Positions 1 to 7,002 are shown, numbered from the stretch's first letter. The stretch: DNA of 7,617 bases from an uncultured Prosthecobacter sp. (GCA_937941745.1 CALDGV010000072.1:1-7617), one strand, 5' to 3'. Numbers and translations: made by a program. The notes: generated by a model not told the origin, from the letters alone.

Positions 1-611
1 CAGACCCGGAGAGCACGACTTTCACTCTCAATGGAGCGGTCTTCACCGTGCCAATGATTGGTGAGTTCAATGCACGCAATGCCGCCATGTGCGTCTGCGC
101 CGCCCGTCATGCCGGACTGACGGATGATGAAATCCGTGCCGGCCTGGAAAGTTTCCGCGGGGTGCGCCGCCGCCAGACGGTGCGTGGAGAGGTGAACGGC
201 ATCACCATCATTGACGACTTCGGCCACCATCCCACCGCCATCCGCGAAACCTTGCGTGGCTTCCGCCAGAGGTATCCGGGCCGTCGCCTGTGGGCTGTTT
301 TTGAGCCTCGCTCCAACACGAGCCGCCGCAATGTGCTGCAGAAGGAACTGATCGAGGCGCTCAAGGAGGCCGATGGCAGTGTCGTGGCAGCCGTGGCCAA
401 CCCGGAGAAGGTGGCGGCGGACCAACGCCTCGATGTGGAGGCGGTGGCAAAGGCGGTGGCTGCTGCTGGCAGCCCCTGCTTTCATGAAGCCGACACGGAG
501 GCCATCCTGACCCGTCTGAAGGCAGAGGCCAGGAGCGGCGATGTGATCATCATTTTCAGCAACGGAGGCTTCGACGGCATCCATGGGAAGCTCGTGAAGG
601 TGCTGGCCTGA
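1..611 (+). CDS. mpl: UDP-N-acetylmuramate:L-alanyl-gamma-D-glutamyl-meso-diaminopimelate ligase, C-terminal part (5' truncated by window edge)
   Basis: Mpl is a cytoplasmic Mur-ligase-family enzyme that joins recycled murein tripeptide to UDP-MurNAc with ATP, returning it to peptidoglycan synthesis. The frame is open from base 3 without a start, so the gene begins outside the window; about 202 residues are present, a little under half of the usual ~450-460. Visible motifs are GEFNARNAAM (end of the central ATP-binding domain, where MurC-type ligases have GxHNxxNAxAA), DDFGHHPTA at 213-239, EPRSNT at 303-320 and SNGGFDGIH at 558-584. DDF[AG]HHPTA, EPRSNT and the terminal SNGGFGGIH-like motif together distinguish Mpl from MurC. 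The GTG at 48 is inside the conserved domain and is not a start. The C-terminus is complete and of normal length. The downstream gene is convergent. Identification is firm from motifs; substrate specificity follows from the family. Confidence 0.93.
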   Translation, partial: DPESTTFTLNGAVFTVPMIGEFNARNAAMCVCAARHAGLTDDEIRAGLESFRGVRRRQTVRGEVNGITIIDDFGHHPTAIRETLRGFRQRYPGRRLWAVFEPRSNTSRRNVLQKELIEALKEADGSVVAAVANPEKVAADQRLDVEAVAKAVAAAGSPCFHEADTEAILTRLKAEARSGDVIIIFSNGGFDGIHGKLVKVLA

Positions 612-617
612 GGCCAG
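603..617. other. Small hairpin with the mpl stop codon as its loop
   Basis: CTGGCC (603-608) and GGCCAG (612-617) form a perfect 6-bp GC-rich stem whose 3-nt loop is the TGA stop of mpl. It lies in the short gap between two convergent genes. No T-run follows on either strand (the plus side continues with GCAGGCCGAAAAG), so it is not a canonical intrinsic terminator; it might slow polymerase or protect mRNA 3' ends, or be chance in GC-rich DNA. Confidence 0.4.
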
Positions 618-632
618 GCAGGCCGAAAAGAA

Positions 633-1358
633 TCACGCCTCTGGTCTGGGTCTCATCGGGGTCTCGGTCGGTGGTCCGGCCAGATCTTCTACACTGCTGC
701 GGCGCAGTTCTCCGGCTTGGTTGGCCTGGATGAAGGTGCCTGCGCCAACATCCATGCATGTCAGCCATCCCAGGGGGCCATAAACCCAGGTGTCGATGCA
801 GATGGCGAAGGGCTTGACGAGGGGCCAGCCGTTTTTCTGGGCAGTGTGACCACAGATGATGCGCTTGCCGGAACTGTGCGGAAAGATGTGGTCAAAGCGT
901 GTCCAGAACAGCCAGTCGTCACTTTGATCCTCCAGCCTGTAATAAGCGTTGGCGTTGGCGTGGACGTAAAGGTTCTTGTCGTCCTCGTAGTAGCGCAGGC
1001 AGCGCTGGGTCAGGAATTCGATGTGCCGTGGATCCACAGATGCCAGGGAGAGGCTCTCGGACTGCTGACCGTAGGAGCGCACGGTCTCTTCGCCGCCCAC
1101 ACGGAGCCAGCCTTCGGGGCTCATGCGCTGGTTCAGAACATCGAGGAAAAGGATTTCATGATTGCCGATGATCGGCTTGAGCTGGGTGCGTTTTTCGAGG
1201 TCGAGCAGGAGGTCGATGACGCCTTTGGAGTCAGGGCCGCGGTCCACATAATCACCGAGGGTGATGAGTACGTCTTCGGGGCCCGGCTGCACGGCGTTGA
1301 GCAACGTGCGCAGGGCCTGGGAGCAGCCGTGTATGTCGCCGATGACCAGCGTTCGCAT
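633..1358 (-). CDS. Metallophosphoesterase, PP2A/ApaH-like serine/threonine phosphatase family
   Basis: A 241-residue cytoplasmic two-metal phosphoesterase. The complete metal-binding signature is visible: GDIHG (residues 7-11, metal ligands D8 and H10), GDYVDRG (35-41), GNHE (65-68), a His in YVHAN (H133) and GHT (170-172). This order is shared by bacterial PrpA/PrpB protein phosphatases, ApaH diadenosine-tetraphosphatase and bacteriophage lambda phosphatase. The sequence does not decide which substrate is used, so no gene symbol is given. The frame stays open upstream to 1928, across glcF on the other strand, but the ATG at 1358 places the GDIHG motif at the usual extreme N-terminus. An alternative ATG at 1406 would add 16 residues and has a GAGAAG just upstream, though too close. 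No strong Shine-Dalgarno precedes 1358. The last ~17 residues are Pro/Glu/Arg-rich and probably disordered. It is divergent from glcF and convergent with mpl, so probably monocistronic. Confidence 0.88.
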   Translation of the reverse strand: MRTLVIGDIHGCSQALRTLLNAVQPGPEDVLITLGDYVDRGPDSKGVIDLLLDLEKRTQLKPIIGNHEILFLDVLNQRMSPEGWLRVGGEETVRSYGQQSESLSLASVDPRHIEFLTQRCLRYYEDDKNLYVHANANAYYRLEDQSDDWLFWTRFDHIFPHSSGKRIICGHTAQKNGWPLVKPFAICIDTWVYGPLGWLTCMDVGAGTFIQANQAGELRRSSVEDLAGPPTETPMRPRPEA

Positions 1359-1469
1359 CGCCGCCACTTTGGGGCGTTGCGCGCCGCTGTGCAAGCCAGG
1401 ATGCATTCTTCTCACAGAACTGCGAGATGACTTTCCCGCGAGCCGTCTATCTTCGGCCTTTCTGCATTC
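1359..1469. promoter_or_regulatory. Divergent intergenic spacer expected to carry promoters of the phosphatase gene and glcF
   Basis: This 111-bp spacer separates two divergently transcribed genes, so both promoters should lie here or extend slightly into the coding ends. I could not find a convincing -35/-10 pair with 16-18 bp spacing on either strand, nor a clear Shine-Dalgarno before the glcF ATG at 1470. The call rests on gene arrangement, not on a recognised motif. Confidence 0.4.
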
Positions 1470-2780
1470 ATGAACCTCCTCCAGTCGCTCGACTATTCCG
1501 TGCTCCAGCAGTGCATGCACTGTGGCATGTGCCTTCCCACCTGTCCCACCTACGTGGAGACGAAGCGGGAGCGCAACAGTCCACGGGGCCGGATCTCCCT
1601 GATGCGCAGCGTGGCGGACGGCGACCTGGCGGTAAGTCGTGAGCTGGCGGATGAGATGTATTACTGCCTGGGCTGCCTGGCTTGTCAGACCGCCTGCCCG
1701 GCAGGGGTGAATTATGCGGAGCTGTTTGAAACGGCCCGCGCTGAGATCGAACGTCAGGGCGTGGCCCGCACGCCGGAACGGGATTTCTGGCGCTGGTTGA
1801 CGCTGAACCTGCTCTTCATGCGACCGCGCCTGCTGCGCCTGGCTGGCTGGGGTCTGAGGATCTGGCAGAAGACGGGGATGGACCGGCTGATGCGCCGAAT
1901 TCACTTCCTGGGGCTGCTGCCAGGGCACCTTCGTGACCTGGAGCCTCAGACACCGCGCATGGCGGAGGCTTTTTCCGACAGCCTGATTGCGCCGGTGGAG
2001 TCACCGCAGCCCTTGCTGCAAAAGCCGAAGCATCGCGTGGGCCTGCTGACGGGCTGCATCCAGGATCTGGCCTTTTCCCACATCAACCGCGATACGGCGG
2101 ACGTGCTGCTGGCAAACGGCTGCGAGGTGGTGACGCCGCGGGCGCAGTCCTGCTGCGGCTCCCTGCATGCCCACAATGGCGAACTGGAGCTGGCCCGTGA
2201 GCTGGCTCGCCGTCAGATCGACAGTTTTGACCTGGATTCCCTGGATGCCATCATCACGAACGCAGGCGGCTGTGGATCGCACCTTAAGCAGTATGGGCAT
2301 CTTCTGCACGATGACCCTCTCTATGCGGCTCGTGCTAGGCAGTGGGATCGCAAGGTGAAGGACATTCATGAGTGGCTGGCTGGGATTGGCATCCGCCGCC
2401 CTCAGCAGGGGGCGGGTGTGGGTGAGGTGACCTACCATGAAAGCTGCCATCTCTGCCACGGCCAGAAGATCACCAGCCCACCCCGACAGGTCTTGCAAAG
2501 CATCCCAGGCCTCGTCTTGAAGGAACTGCCCGAGAGCAACTGGTGCTGTGGCAGTGCTGGAATCTACAACATCACCCAGCCCGAGCAGTCTGCGAAGCTC
2601 CTGAAGCGCAAGGTGGCCAACATTGAATCCACCGGCGTGGTCTGTGTCGCCACCTCCAATCCGGGCTGCCATCTGCAATTGGTGAATGGACTGCGTGAAA
2701 AGGGCGTGAATGTGACTCAGCCAGTGACTCTCCTGGCCCAGGCCTACCGTGCGGAGTCGGCGGCCATTTCCGCCGATTAA
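1470..2780 (+). CDS. glcF: Glycolate oxidase iron-sulfur subunit GlcF
   Basis: GlcF carries electrons from the flavin subunits (GlcD/GlcE) of glycolate oxidase, which converts glycolate to glyoxylate at the inner face of the cytoplasmic membrane. The 436-residue protein shows two [4Fe-4S] ferredoxin motifs, CMHCGMCLPTC (C15, C18, C21, then C25) and CLGCLACQTAC (C66, C69, C72, then C76), followed by two cysteine-rich CCG domains: first C196, CCG 228-230 and C268; second C326, C329, CCG 359-361 and C400. This is the architecture of GlcF and its relatives (LutA, HdrB, anaerobic GlpC). The CMHCGxCLPTCPTY and NWCCGSAGIYN motifs favour GlcF. It is slightly longer than the ~407-residue E. coli protein, mostly in the linker between the ferredoxin and CCG halves. 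The ATG at 1470 places the first motif at the normal N-terminal position, although no clear Shine-Dalgarno precedes it. No glcD or glcE is present in the window. Confidence 0.9.
   Translation: MNLLQSLDYSVLQQCMHCGMCLPTCPTYVETKRERNSPRGRISLMRSVADGDLAVSRELADEMYYCLGCLACQTACPAGVNYAELFETARAEIERQGVARTPERDFWRWLTLNLLFMRPRLLRLAGWGLRIWQKTGMDRLMRRIHFLGLLPGHLRDLEPQTPRMAEAFSDSLIAPVESPQPLLQKPKHRVGLLTGCIQDLAFSHINRDTADVLLANGCEVVTPRAQSCCGSLHAHNGELELARELARRQIDSFDLDSLDAIITNAGGCGSHLKQYGHLLHDDPLYAARARQWDRKVKDIHEWLAGIGIRRPQQGAGVGEVTYHESCHLCHGQKITSPPRQVLQSIPGLVLKELPESNWCCGSAGIYNITQPEQSAKLLKRKVANIESTGVVCVATSNPGCHLQLVNGLREKGVNVTQPVTLLAQAYRAESAAISAD
2755..2778. terminator. Candidate hairpin terminator shared by convergent glcF and the propeller gene
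   Basis: TCGGCGG (2757-2763) and CCGCCGA (2770-2776) form a perfect 7-bp GC-rich stem with loop CCATTT; outer A-T and G-T pairs can extend it to 9 bp. It covers the last codons of glcF, and the opposing gene ends 14 bp away, so it may act on both strands. Only TTAA follows on the plus strand and no U-run follows on the minus strand, so it is a weak intrinsic terminator at best. Confidence 0.35.
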
Positions 2781-2789
2781 GGTGAAGGC

Positions 2790-4292
2790 TCAGGGCATCT
2801 TGTTCAGCGTGTAAGCACAAAGGCGGTGCCAAAGCGGCAAACCGTCTTTACTCGTGATTTCAGGCAGCTCGAACTCATGCACATAGCCCGCCCGTAGATT
2901 GCTGCACTGAACCGTGAGACTCAGCCCATCCTCGGAAAGCTGCCAGCCGCTGAGTTGCAAGGGCAGGGGATCCACCTCAGGGCTGCCATACTTGGCGGTG
3001 TGCAGGTAGGTGTAGCTCTGGGCCTTCGTTTGCGCCCAATCGGCAGCCTTCACCGAGTGGGTGAAAGTGAAGCGGAAGCCGCCAGGAACAGCTTCCAGTT
3101 TCTGGATTTCCAGCGGCACTTTGCCCGTCGGCACCAGACGCTGCAGTCCGTAAGGACGGCTGCCGTAGCTGTTCCAGCCTCGGTTGCTCTGGCCGACGAT
3201 CATGGAGCCGTCATGGAGGAAGTTCAGCGTCAGCACGGCGCTTTGCAGCCCGTTTACGAAAGGGAAGCAGGCTCCCTGGTATTCACCGCCGACCTTCTCC
3301 AGAAACACACGGTTTACGCCGGAGAGCACAAACTCTCCGATGAACATCTGCTCCTCAAACGGGCCGAACTTGCCTCCGGTAAGGTTGCAGCGAAGGCCGG
3401 TGGTGCTTTGGCCGAACTTCACATAAGGCAGCCACACCGCCGGGAGGCAGAAACCAGGAACCTGGGTCACTGCTTCTGCCACCGTGATGCCGTCGAGTAC
3501 CTTGGCCGGAGGCTTCACCGGGGAATCGGGACGCTTGGCATCCGTCAGGGCATCGGCATGGCCGAAGTAGGCTCCTTGGCGGATGTGCATCACCGGGCTC
3601 GTAGGCACCCAGTTGCCCTGCTGGTCGGTGCCAAAGATGTCGCCCTCGGCATTCAAGCCGATGCCGCAGGGGCTGCGGAATCCGGCAGAGAAGCCGGTGG
3701 CCGTGGTGCTGCCCTTTTTCGTGATGATGCTCCAGCCGCGCCAGAGCGGGTGCTTGGCCTCCTCACCTGCGCCCTCCCAGACCTTGCCCATCGAGCAGTT
3801 GAGCGTGTTGTGCATGTTGCCTTCGCGGTCAAACACGGGCCCATAAGCATATTCGTGGTAGGCTCCTGAGACTCCCCAGCCTTTGCTGGCGGCCAGATAT
3901 TCATCAGCGACGCCGTCCTTGTCCGTATCGCGCAGCCGGGTGACCTCGCTGCGCTGGGTGACGTAGAGGTCACCTTCATGGTAGGCCAGCCCGAGGATTT
4001 CATGCATGCCGCTGGCAAAAAGGCGGTAGCCCAGGTTGGCCACCGTGGGTGGTTCGGCGCTTGGATGCTCGATGATCCAGACCTCGCCTTTGCGGAGCGA
4101 GACGGCGAGCCGCCCCTCAGGCATCACTGCGAGCCCACTGGCCTCAAAGTTGACGCCTGGGGGTGTTTCCAGCGTCACGGTGCGGTAGTAGTCGGACTGT
4201 TCCTGGGCCGCGAGGCCCAGGCACAAGCTCAAGGCCGGGAGCACCTGAAGGCCGAGAGCTGAGAGCCGAGAACTGAGAACAGACCTTACCAT
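2790..4292 (-). CDS. Exported beta-propeller protein, soluble-glucose-dehydrogenase-like (DUF7133-type family)
   Basis: A 500-residue extracytoplasmic protein. Residues 1-29 form a signal peptide (VRS followed by a Leu/Ala-rich stretch, predicted cut near AAQ|EQ). Residues ~35-385 have the repeat pattern of six-bladed propellers related to PQQ-dependent sugar dehydrogenases: GLAVMPEGRLAVSLRKGEVW, GLAYHEGDLYVTQ, RLRDTDKDGVAD (a DxDxDG-type calcium loop, residues 122-130), FRSPCGIGLNAEGDIF, TDQQGNWVP, GAYFGHAD and FLHDGSMIVGQSNRGW. Residues ~395-500 look like a separate beta-sandwich (GFRFTFTHSV to the C-terminus). There is no CxxCH motif, so it carries no heme c of its own, unlike many fused homologues; the upstream cytochrome probably supplies it. 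The substrate and the presence of PQQ cannot be read from the sequence. The ATG at 4292 overlaps the cytochrome stop by 7 nt and has AAGGAGG 7 nt upstream, which fixes the start and implies translational coupling. Confidence 0.82.
   Translation of the reverse strand: MVRSVLSSRLSALGLQVLPALSLCLGLAAQEQSDYYRTVTLETPPGVNFEASGLAVMPEGRLAVSLRKGEVWIIEHPSAEPPTVANLGYRLFASGMHEILGLAYHEGDLYVTQRSEVTRLRDTDKDGVADEYLAASKGWGVSGAYHEYAYGPVFDREGNMHNTLNCSMGKVWEGAGEEAKHPLWRGWSIITKKGSTTATGFSAGFRSPCGIGLNAEGDIFGTDQQGNWVPTSPVMHIRQGAYFGHADALTDAKRPDSPVKPPAKVLDGITVAEAVTQVPGFCLPAVWLPYVKFGQSTTGLRCNLTGGKFGPFEEQMFIGEFVLSGVNRVFLEKVGGEYQGACFPFVNGLQSAVLTLNFLHDGSMIVGQSNRGWNSYGSRPYGLQRLVPTGKVPLEIQKLEAVPGGFRFTFTHSVKAADWAQTKAQSYTYLHTAKYGSPEVDPLPLQLSGWQLSEDGLSLTVQCSNLRAGYVHEFELPEITSKDGLPLWHRLCAYTLNKMP
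4251..4278. repeat. Heptamer tandem repeat (four TCTCRGY units on the minus strand) in signal-peptide coding sequence
   Basis: On the minus strand the bases read as TCTCAGT, TCTCGGC, TCTCAGC, TCTCGGC: four 7-bp units, equivalent to a 14-bp unit duplicated with one mismatch. A further degraded unit (CTTCAGG) follows. The repeat lies at about codons 5-14 of the propeller gene and gives the SVLSSRLSALG segment. Seven is not a multiple of three, so gain or loss of one unit would break the reading frame. Confidence 0.75.
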
Positions 4293-6391
4293 GACAGCAC
4301 CTCCTTGGTTTCCTTGCCGTTGATCTTGATGATGCGCTCAAAACCGTCCTTTGTGGGCCGTAGCGTGTCTTCCACGGGCTGGCCGTCCAGGCTGTAGAGC
4401 ATCGTGGGCACGCCGTCTTTGCTGAGACGGTAACCTTGAAATTCTCGCTGACCGTCAGCTGCAGGCATGGTCTTCACATCTGAGCCCAGCGGCTTGATGG
4501 GCAGCATTTCACGGCTCTGCCAGTTGCTCATGGCATCGAGGAACCTTCCCTTCCAGACGAGCGCCCAGCGCACCTGCACGGAATCAAAGGCGGCATTCAC
4601 CTCTTCCGGGAAGCCGATGCCGATGGCATGCGTGCCCGCACCTTCAATGAAGCTTCGGAAGATGATCGGCCTGCCTGTCTTGGCGGGCTTGAGCTCAAAG
4701 TCTTCGGTGGAGATCAGACCTTCTGGCAGAGGCTGGCCTTCCAGTTCTTTGAGGTAGGTCCAGATGGACTCCACATCCTTGTCGGCCGTTTTCCTGCCCA
4801 TGAACATGGGGGGCATCATCGTGCCCGGCTGGGTGGCCTGGGGGTTGAGCAGCAGTTCCTTGAAATACTCCGGTTGAAGCCGTTCCACCGTGTGGGTGAG
4901 CCTGGCCACCGGCGGGCCGAGGGATTTGCGATCCTTCAGGCCATGGCAGCCGACACAGGCCAGCCCGGTGGAGCCAAGCAGCTTGCGGCCGAGCTCCGCA
5001 CGATGATGCTTTTCAAGGCCGCTGACATCGATGGTGACTGGCGTCTGGCGTTTGTCGGCTTCGGGCAGCAGGTCCAGCAGCATCTCGGTCTGCTCCCTGC
5101 CGAAGTTGGGCATGCGTGTGTTCATGTAGGGGCGAACACTGCCGCCTTCTCCGAACAGGATTTTTTCCAGCCAGCCCCGAGTGAGCTTGCGGCCTGTGTT
5201 GTCCAGGTTTGGGGGCAGGTGAGCCAGTTCGCCAAGAGACTCCGCCGTGGCATCGTTGCTGGTGAAGTATTGCGCGCGGGGATCTTCCGGGCCGCCTTTG
5301 CCATCGCGGTCATGGCAGGCATAGCAGTTCAGCCGTGTCATTTGCCAGTCCACCTTCTGCTGCGCCGTGAGCTGAGGGGCCACACCCTTTTGAATGGCGG
5401 TGATGGCCAGCTTCAGGGCACGTTTTTGCAGGTCATTCAGATCATAGCGAGGCGTGCCAGTCTTGTGAGCCGGGCCAAGGCAGCCTCCTTCGAGCTTCAG
5501 GGCTGTCAGTGCTCCGTTTTTTGCCGGAGCGCCCAGACTGCCTGAGGCTGCTTCTCCGCCCATCGTGTGGCAGGCCGTGCAATTCATTTCGGCAAACAGC
5601 GCCTTGCCCTGCTCGATGCTCTGTGGCGGCACTTGGAGCGCGGCTCGCTCAGTCGCCTTTTCCTGCTGGCGTCCGACGTGCAGGTAGGCCGCGATGTCGG
5701 CAGCTTCCTGATCGGTGAGGCGCATGTCAGGCATCCGGCCCGCCGGACGGTAATGCAGCGGGTTTTTCAAAAAGTGCGCCAAGGAGTTCACATCATAAAC
5801 ATCAGCGAAGGCGATGGGCACGGAGGCATTGCCGGGCTTTTCCACCTCCATTTCCGCAGGCACTTTTTCGGGACGGAAATCTGTGCCAGGCTCATGGCAG
5901 GCCACGCAGCCTGCCTTGTGATACAGCTCCTTGCCATGCGCGCCATCGCCGGACGGCATTTGCGGTGCAGGCTGCTTCAGTGAGCTGAGGTAGGTCACCA
6001 GGGCCTCCACCTTCACGGCATCGCCTTCCTCTCCTGCAAACATGCCGGGCATCTGAGTGCCTTTCTTGCGATATTGCGGGCTGCGCACGAACAGCCAGAG
6101 CTGGTCTGAATCCAGGCGTGAACCGACTCCGGCCAGATTCGGACCCGCCTTCGGAGCCAGACGTTGTTTCCAAGCCTCGGGCGCGGCGTGGCAGGCGGTG
6201 CAGTTCAATTCCGCCAGCAGCAGGTAGCCGCCTTCAATCACATGTTCGTCAGGATCTTCAGGCAGGTTGAACTGGTCAAAGTTGAAGACGTAGGCGTGAT
6301 TGATCGGTTCCGCCTGCAGCGGATGGGCCTCGGAGCGGCCGCCCAGAAGCGCAGAGATCGCAAGCAAGGAGAAGGCTCGGGCTCGATTCAT
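4286..6391 (-). CDS. Exported pentaheme cytochrome c with C-terminal non-heme domain
   Basis: A 701-residue extracytoplasmic electron carrier. Residues 1-22 are a signal peptide (MNRARAFSLLAISALLGG, cut near SEA|HP). Five CxxCH heme-attachment motifs are visible: CTACH (64-68), CVACH (162-166), CTACH (271-275), CYACH (356-360) and CVGCH (479-483), each opening a small class-I-like cytochrome c domain. Likely Met axial ligands sit in QMPG (M114), RMPD (M220), RMPN (M427) and TMMPP (525-528); the third heme has no Met-Pro motif before the fourth begins, but has GGCLGPAH (302-309) instead. Residues ~573-701 lack heme motifs and start GRPIIFRSFIEGAG, a tail also known to me from planctomycete and verrucomicrobial multiheme proteins. 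The start at 6391 gives a proper signal peptide though its Shine-Dalgarno is weak. It lies 35 bp after the DJ-1 gene and overlaps the propeller gene by 7 nt, so it probably accepts electrons from the propeller protein. The partner and final acceptor are unknown. Confidence 0.88.
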   Translation of the reverse strand: MNRARAFSLLAISALLGGRSEAHPLQAEPINHAYVFNFDQFNLPEDPDEHVIEGGYLLLAELNCTACHAAPEAWKQRLAPKAGPNLAGVGSRLDSDQLWLFVRSPQYRKKGTQMPGMFAGEEGDAVKVEALVTYLSSLKQPAPQMPSGDGAHGKELYHKAGCVACHEPGTDFRPEKVPAEMEVEKPGNASVPIAFADVYDVNSLAHFLKNPLHYRPAGRMPDMRLTDQEAADIAAYLHVGRQQEKATERAALQVPPQSIEQGKALFAEMNCTACHTMGGEAASGSLGAPAKNGALTALKLEGGCLGPAHKTGTPRYDLNDLQKRALKLAITAIQKGVAPQLTAQQKVDWQMTRLNCYACHDRDGKGGPEDPRAQYFTSNDATAESLGELAHLPPNLDNTGRKLTRGWLEKILFGEGGSVRPYMNTRMPNFGREQTEMLLDLLPEADKRQTPVTIDVSGLEKHHRAELGRKLLGSTGLACVGCHGLKDRKSLGPPVARLTHTVERLQPEYFKELLLNPQATQPGTMMPPMFMGRKTADKDVESIWTYLKELEGQPLPEGLISTEDFELKPAKTGRPIIFRSFIEGAGTHAIGIGFPEEVNAAFDSVQVRWALVWKGRFLDAMSNWQSREMLPIKPLGSDVKTMPAADGQREFQGYRLSKDGVPTMLYSLDGQPVEDTLRPTKDGFERIIKINGKETKEVLSW
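4300..4306 (-). promoter_or_regulatory. Strong Shine-Dalgarno of the propeller gene inside the cytochrome reading frame
   Basis: On the minus strand AAGGAGG ends 7 nt before the ATG at 4292. It is encoded within the last codons of the cytochrome gene (Lys-Glu-Val). It is by far the best ribosome binding site in the window. It decides the propeller start and, with the 7-nt ATG/TAA overlap, supports coupled but independently strong translation. Confidence 0.85.
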
Positions 6392-6426
6392 GATGGAGTG
6401 CGCTCTCTGCGTTCTTTTCGGGCCGG

Positions 6427-7002
6427 TTAGATGCCCATGCGTTTGCGTTCTTCATCCAAGGCCTGGATCCAGGGGCCGACAAAATGACCGCTGTCATGGT
6501 AGGTTCGGCCGGAGAACATGTGCTGGTCGATCACGCAGGGCTCGTTGACATAGATGCCGCCGCAGATTTCGAGGTCGAACTTGCACTTCGCCACCGTGGC
6601 CATGCGCAGACCGCGCACGATGTCCGCCCGCGCTGGGATTTCGACACCATGGCAGACACTGGCACAGGGCTTCTTGTTTTCCCAGAACCACTTCGTAATG
6701 CGCAGAAGGTCCTGGTCTTCGCGGATGTATTCCGGCGCACGGCCTCCGCTGAAGAAGATGCCCACGTATTCCTCAGGCTTGATGTCCTTGAAGGCGATGT
6801 CGGCGTCGATGCTGTAGCCTTCCCATTCCTTGGTGATGGTCCAGCCGGGCTTGATTTCATGCAGGACCATCTGGTACTTCCGTTTTTCCGGCGCGGCGAT
6901 GACCGGTTTGTAGCCGCCTTCGATGAGGCGATAAAAGGGATACAGGGTGTCAACGGTTTCGGTGGCGTCGCCGACGATGAGGAGGACTTTGGCTTCGGAC
7001 AT
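6427..7002 (-). CDS. DJ-1/PfpI family protein (class I glutamine amidotransferase-like fold)
   Basis: A 191-residue protein without a signal peptide, hence cytoplasmic. It begins with a beta strand SEAKVLLIVGDATE, where E15 is placed like the conserved Glu that supports the nucleophile in DJ-1; then FFSGGRAPEYIR (84-94) and the nucleophile elbow ASVCHGVEIPARA (114-126), with C117 and H118 as the usual Cys-His pair. It ends with VIDQHMFSGRTYHDSGHF, as in PfpI/YhbO-type members. Family activities include glyoxalase III, deglycase (disputed), protease and chaperone functions; the sequence does not choose among them. The ATG at 7002 is preferred because it places the first strand at the N-terminus; a TTG at 7035 would add 11 residues but has no Shine-Dalgarno. 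Neither start has a clear one. It leads the cytochrome-propeller block, whose next gene starts 35 bp after its stop. Confidence 0.88.
   Translation of the reverse strand: MSEAKVLLIVGDATETVDTLYPFYRLIEGGYKPVIAAPEKRKYQMVLHEIKPGWTITKEWEGYSIDADIAFKDIKPEEYVGIFFSGGRAPEYIREDQDLLRITKWFWENKKPCASVCHGVEIPARADIVRGLRMATVAKCKFDLEICGGIYVNEPCVIDQHMFSGRTYHDSGHFVGPWIQALDEERKRMGI

Noticed and set aside
300..620. Possible MurC rather than Mpl
   Set aside because: EPRSNT, DDFGHHPTA and the terminal SNGGFDGIH are Mpl-type; MurC has DDYGHHPTE-like and FQPHRYTRT-like motifs.
717..1430. 237-codon open frame on the plus strand over the phosphatase gene
   Set aside because: The minus-strand frame carries all metallophosphoesterase metal motifs; the plus-strand product is Val/Gly/Ala-rich and featureless.
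1359..1928. N-terminal extension of the phosphatase to a start at 1928
   Set aside because: It would run through the start and about 460 bp of glcF on the other strand, and would put 190 unrelated Gln/Arg/His-rich residues before the GDIHG motif that normally opens this family.
2001..2678. 225-codon open frame on the minus strand within glcF
   Set aside because: Antisense to both CCG domains of glcF; composition typical of a shadow frame.
2955..3869. 304-codon open frame on the plus strand
   Set aside because: It lies wholly antisense to the propeller gene, whose translation shows a signal peptide, propeller motifs and a strong Shine-Dalgarno. The antisense product is rich in Arg, His, Ala and Gly with no recognisable motif, as expected of a mirror frame in GC-rich DNA.
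4220..4230. Lipobox in the propeller signal peptide (LSLC)
   Set aside because: The residue before Cys is Leu instead of Gly, Ala or Ser, and the hydrophobic stretch continues past the Cys, so a lipoprotein signal is unlikely.
4628..5545. 305-codon open frame on the plus strand
   Set aside because: Antisense to the cytochrome gene, which shows five CxxCH motifs. No motif or ribosome binding site supports the plus-strand frame.
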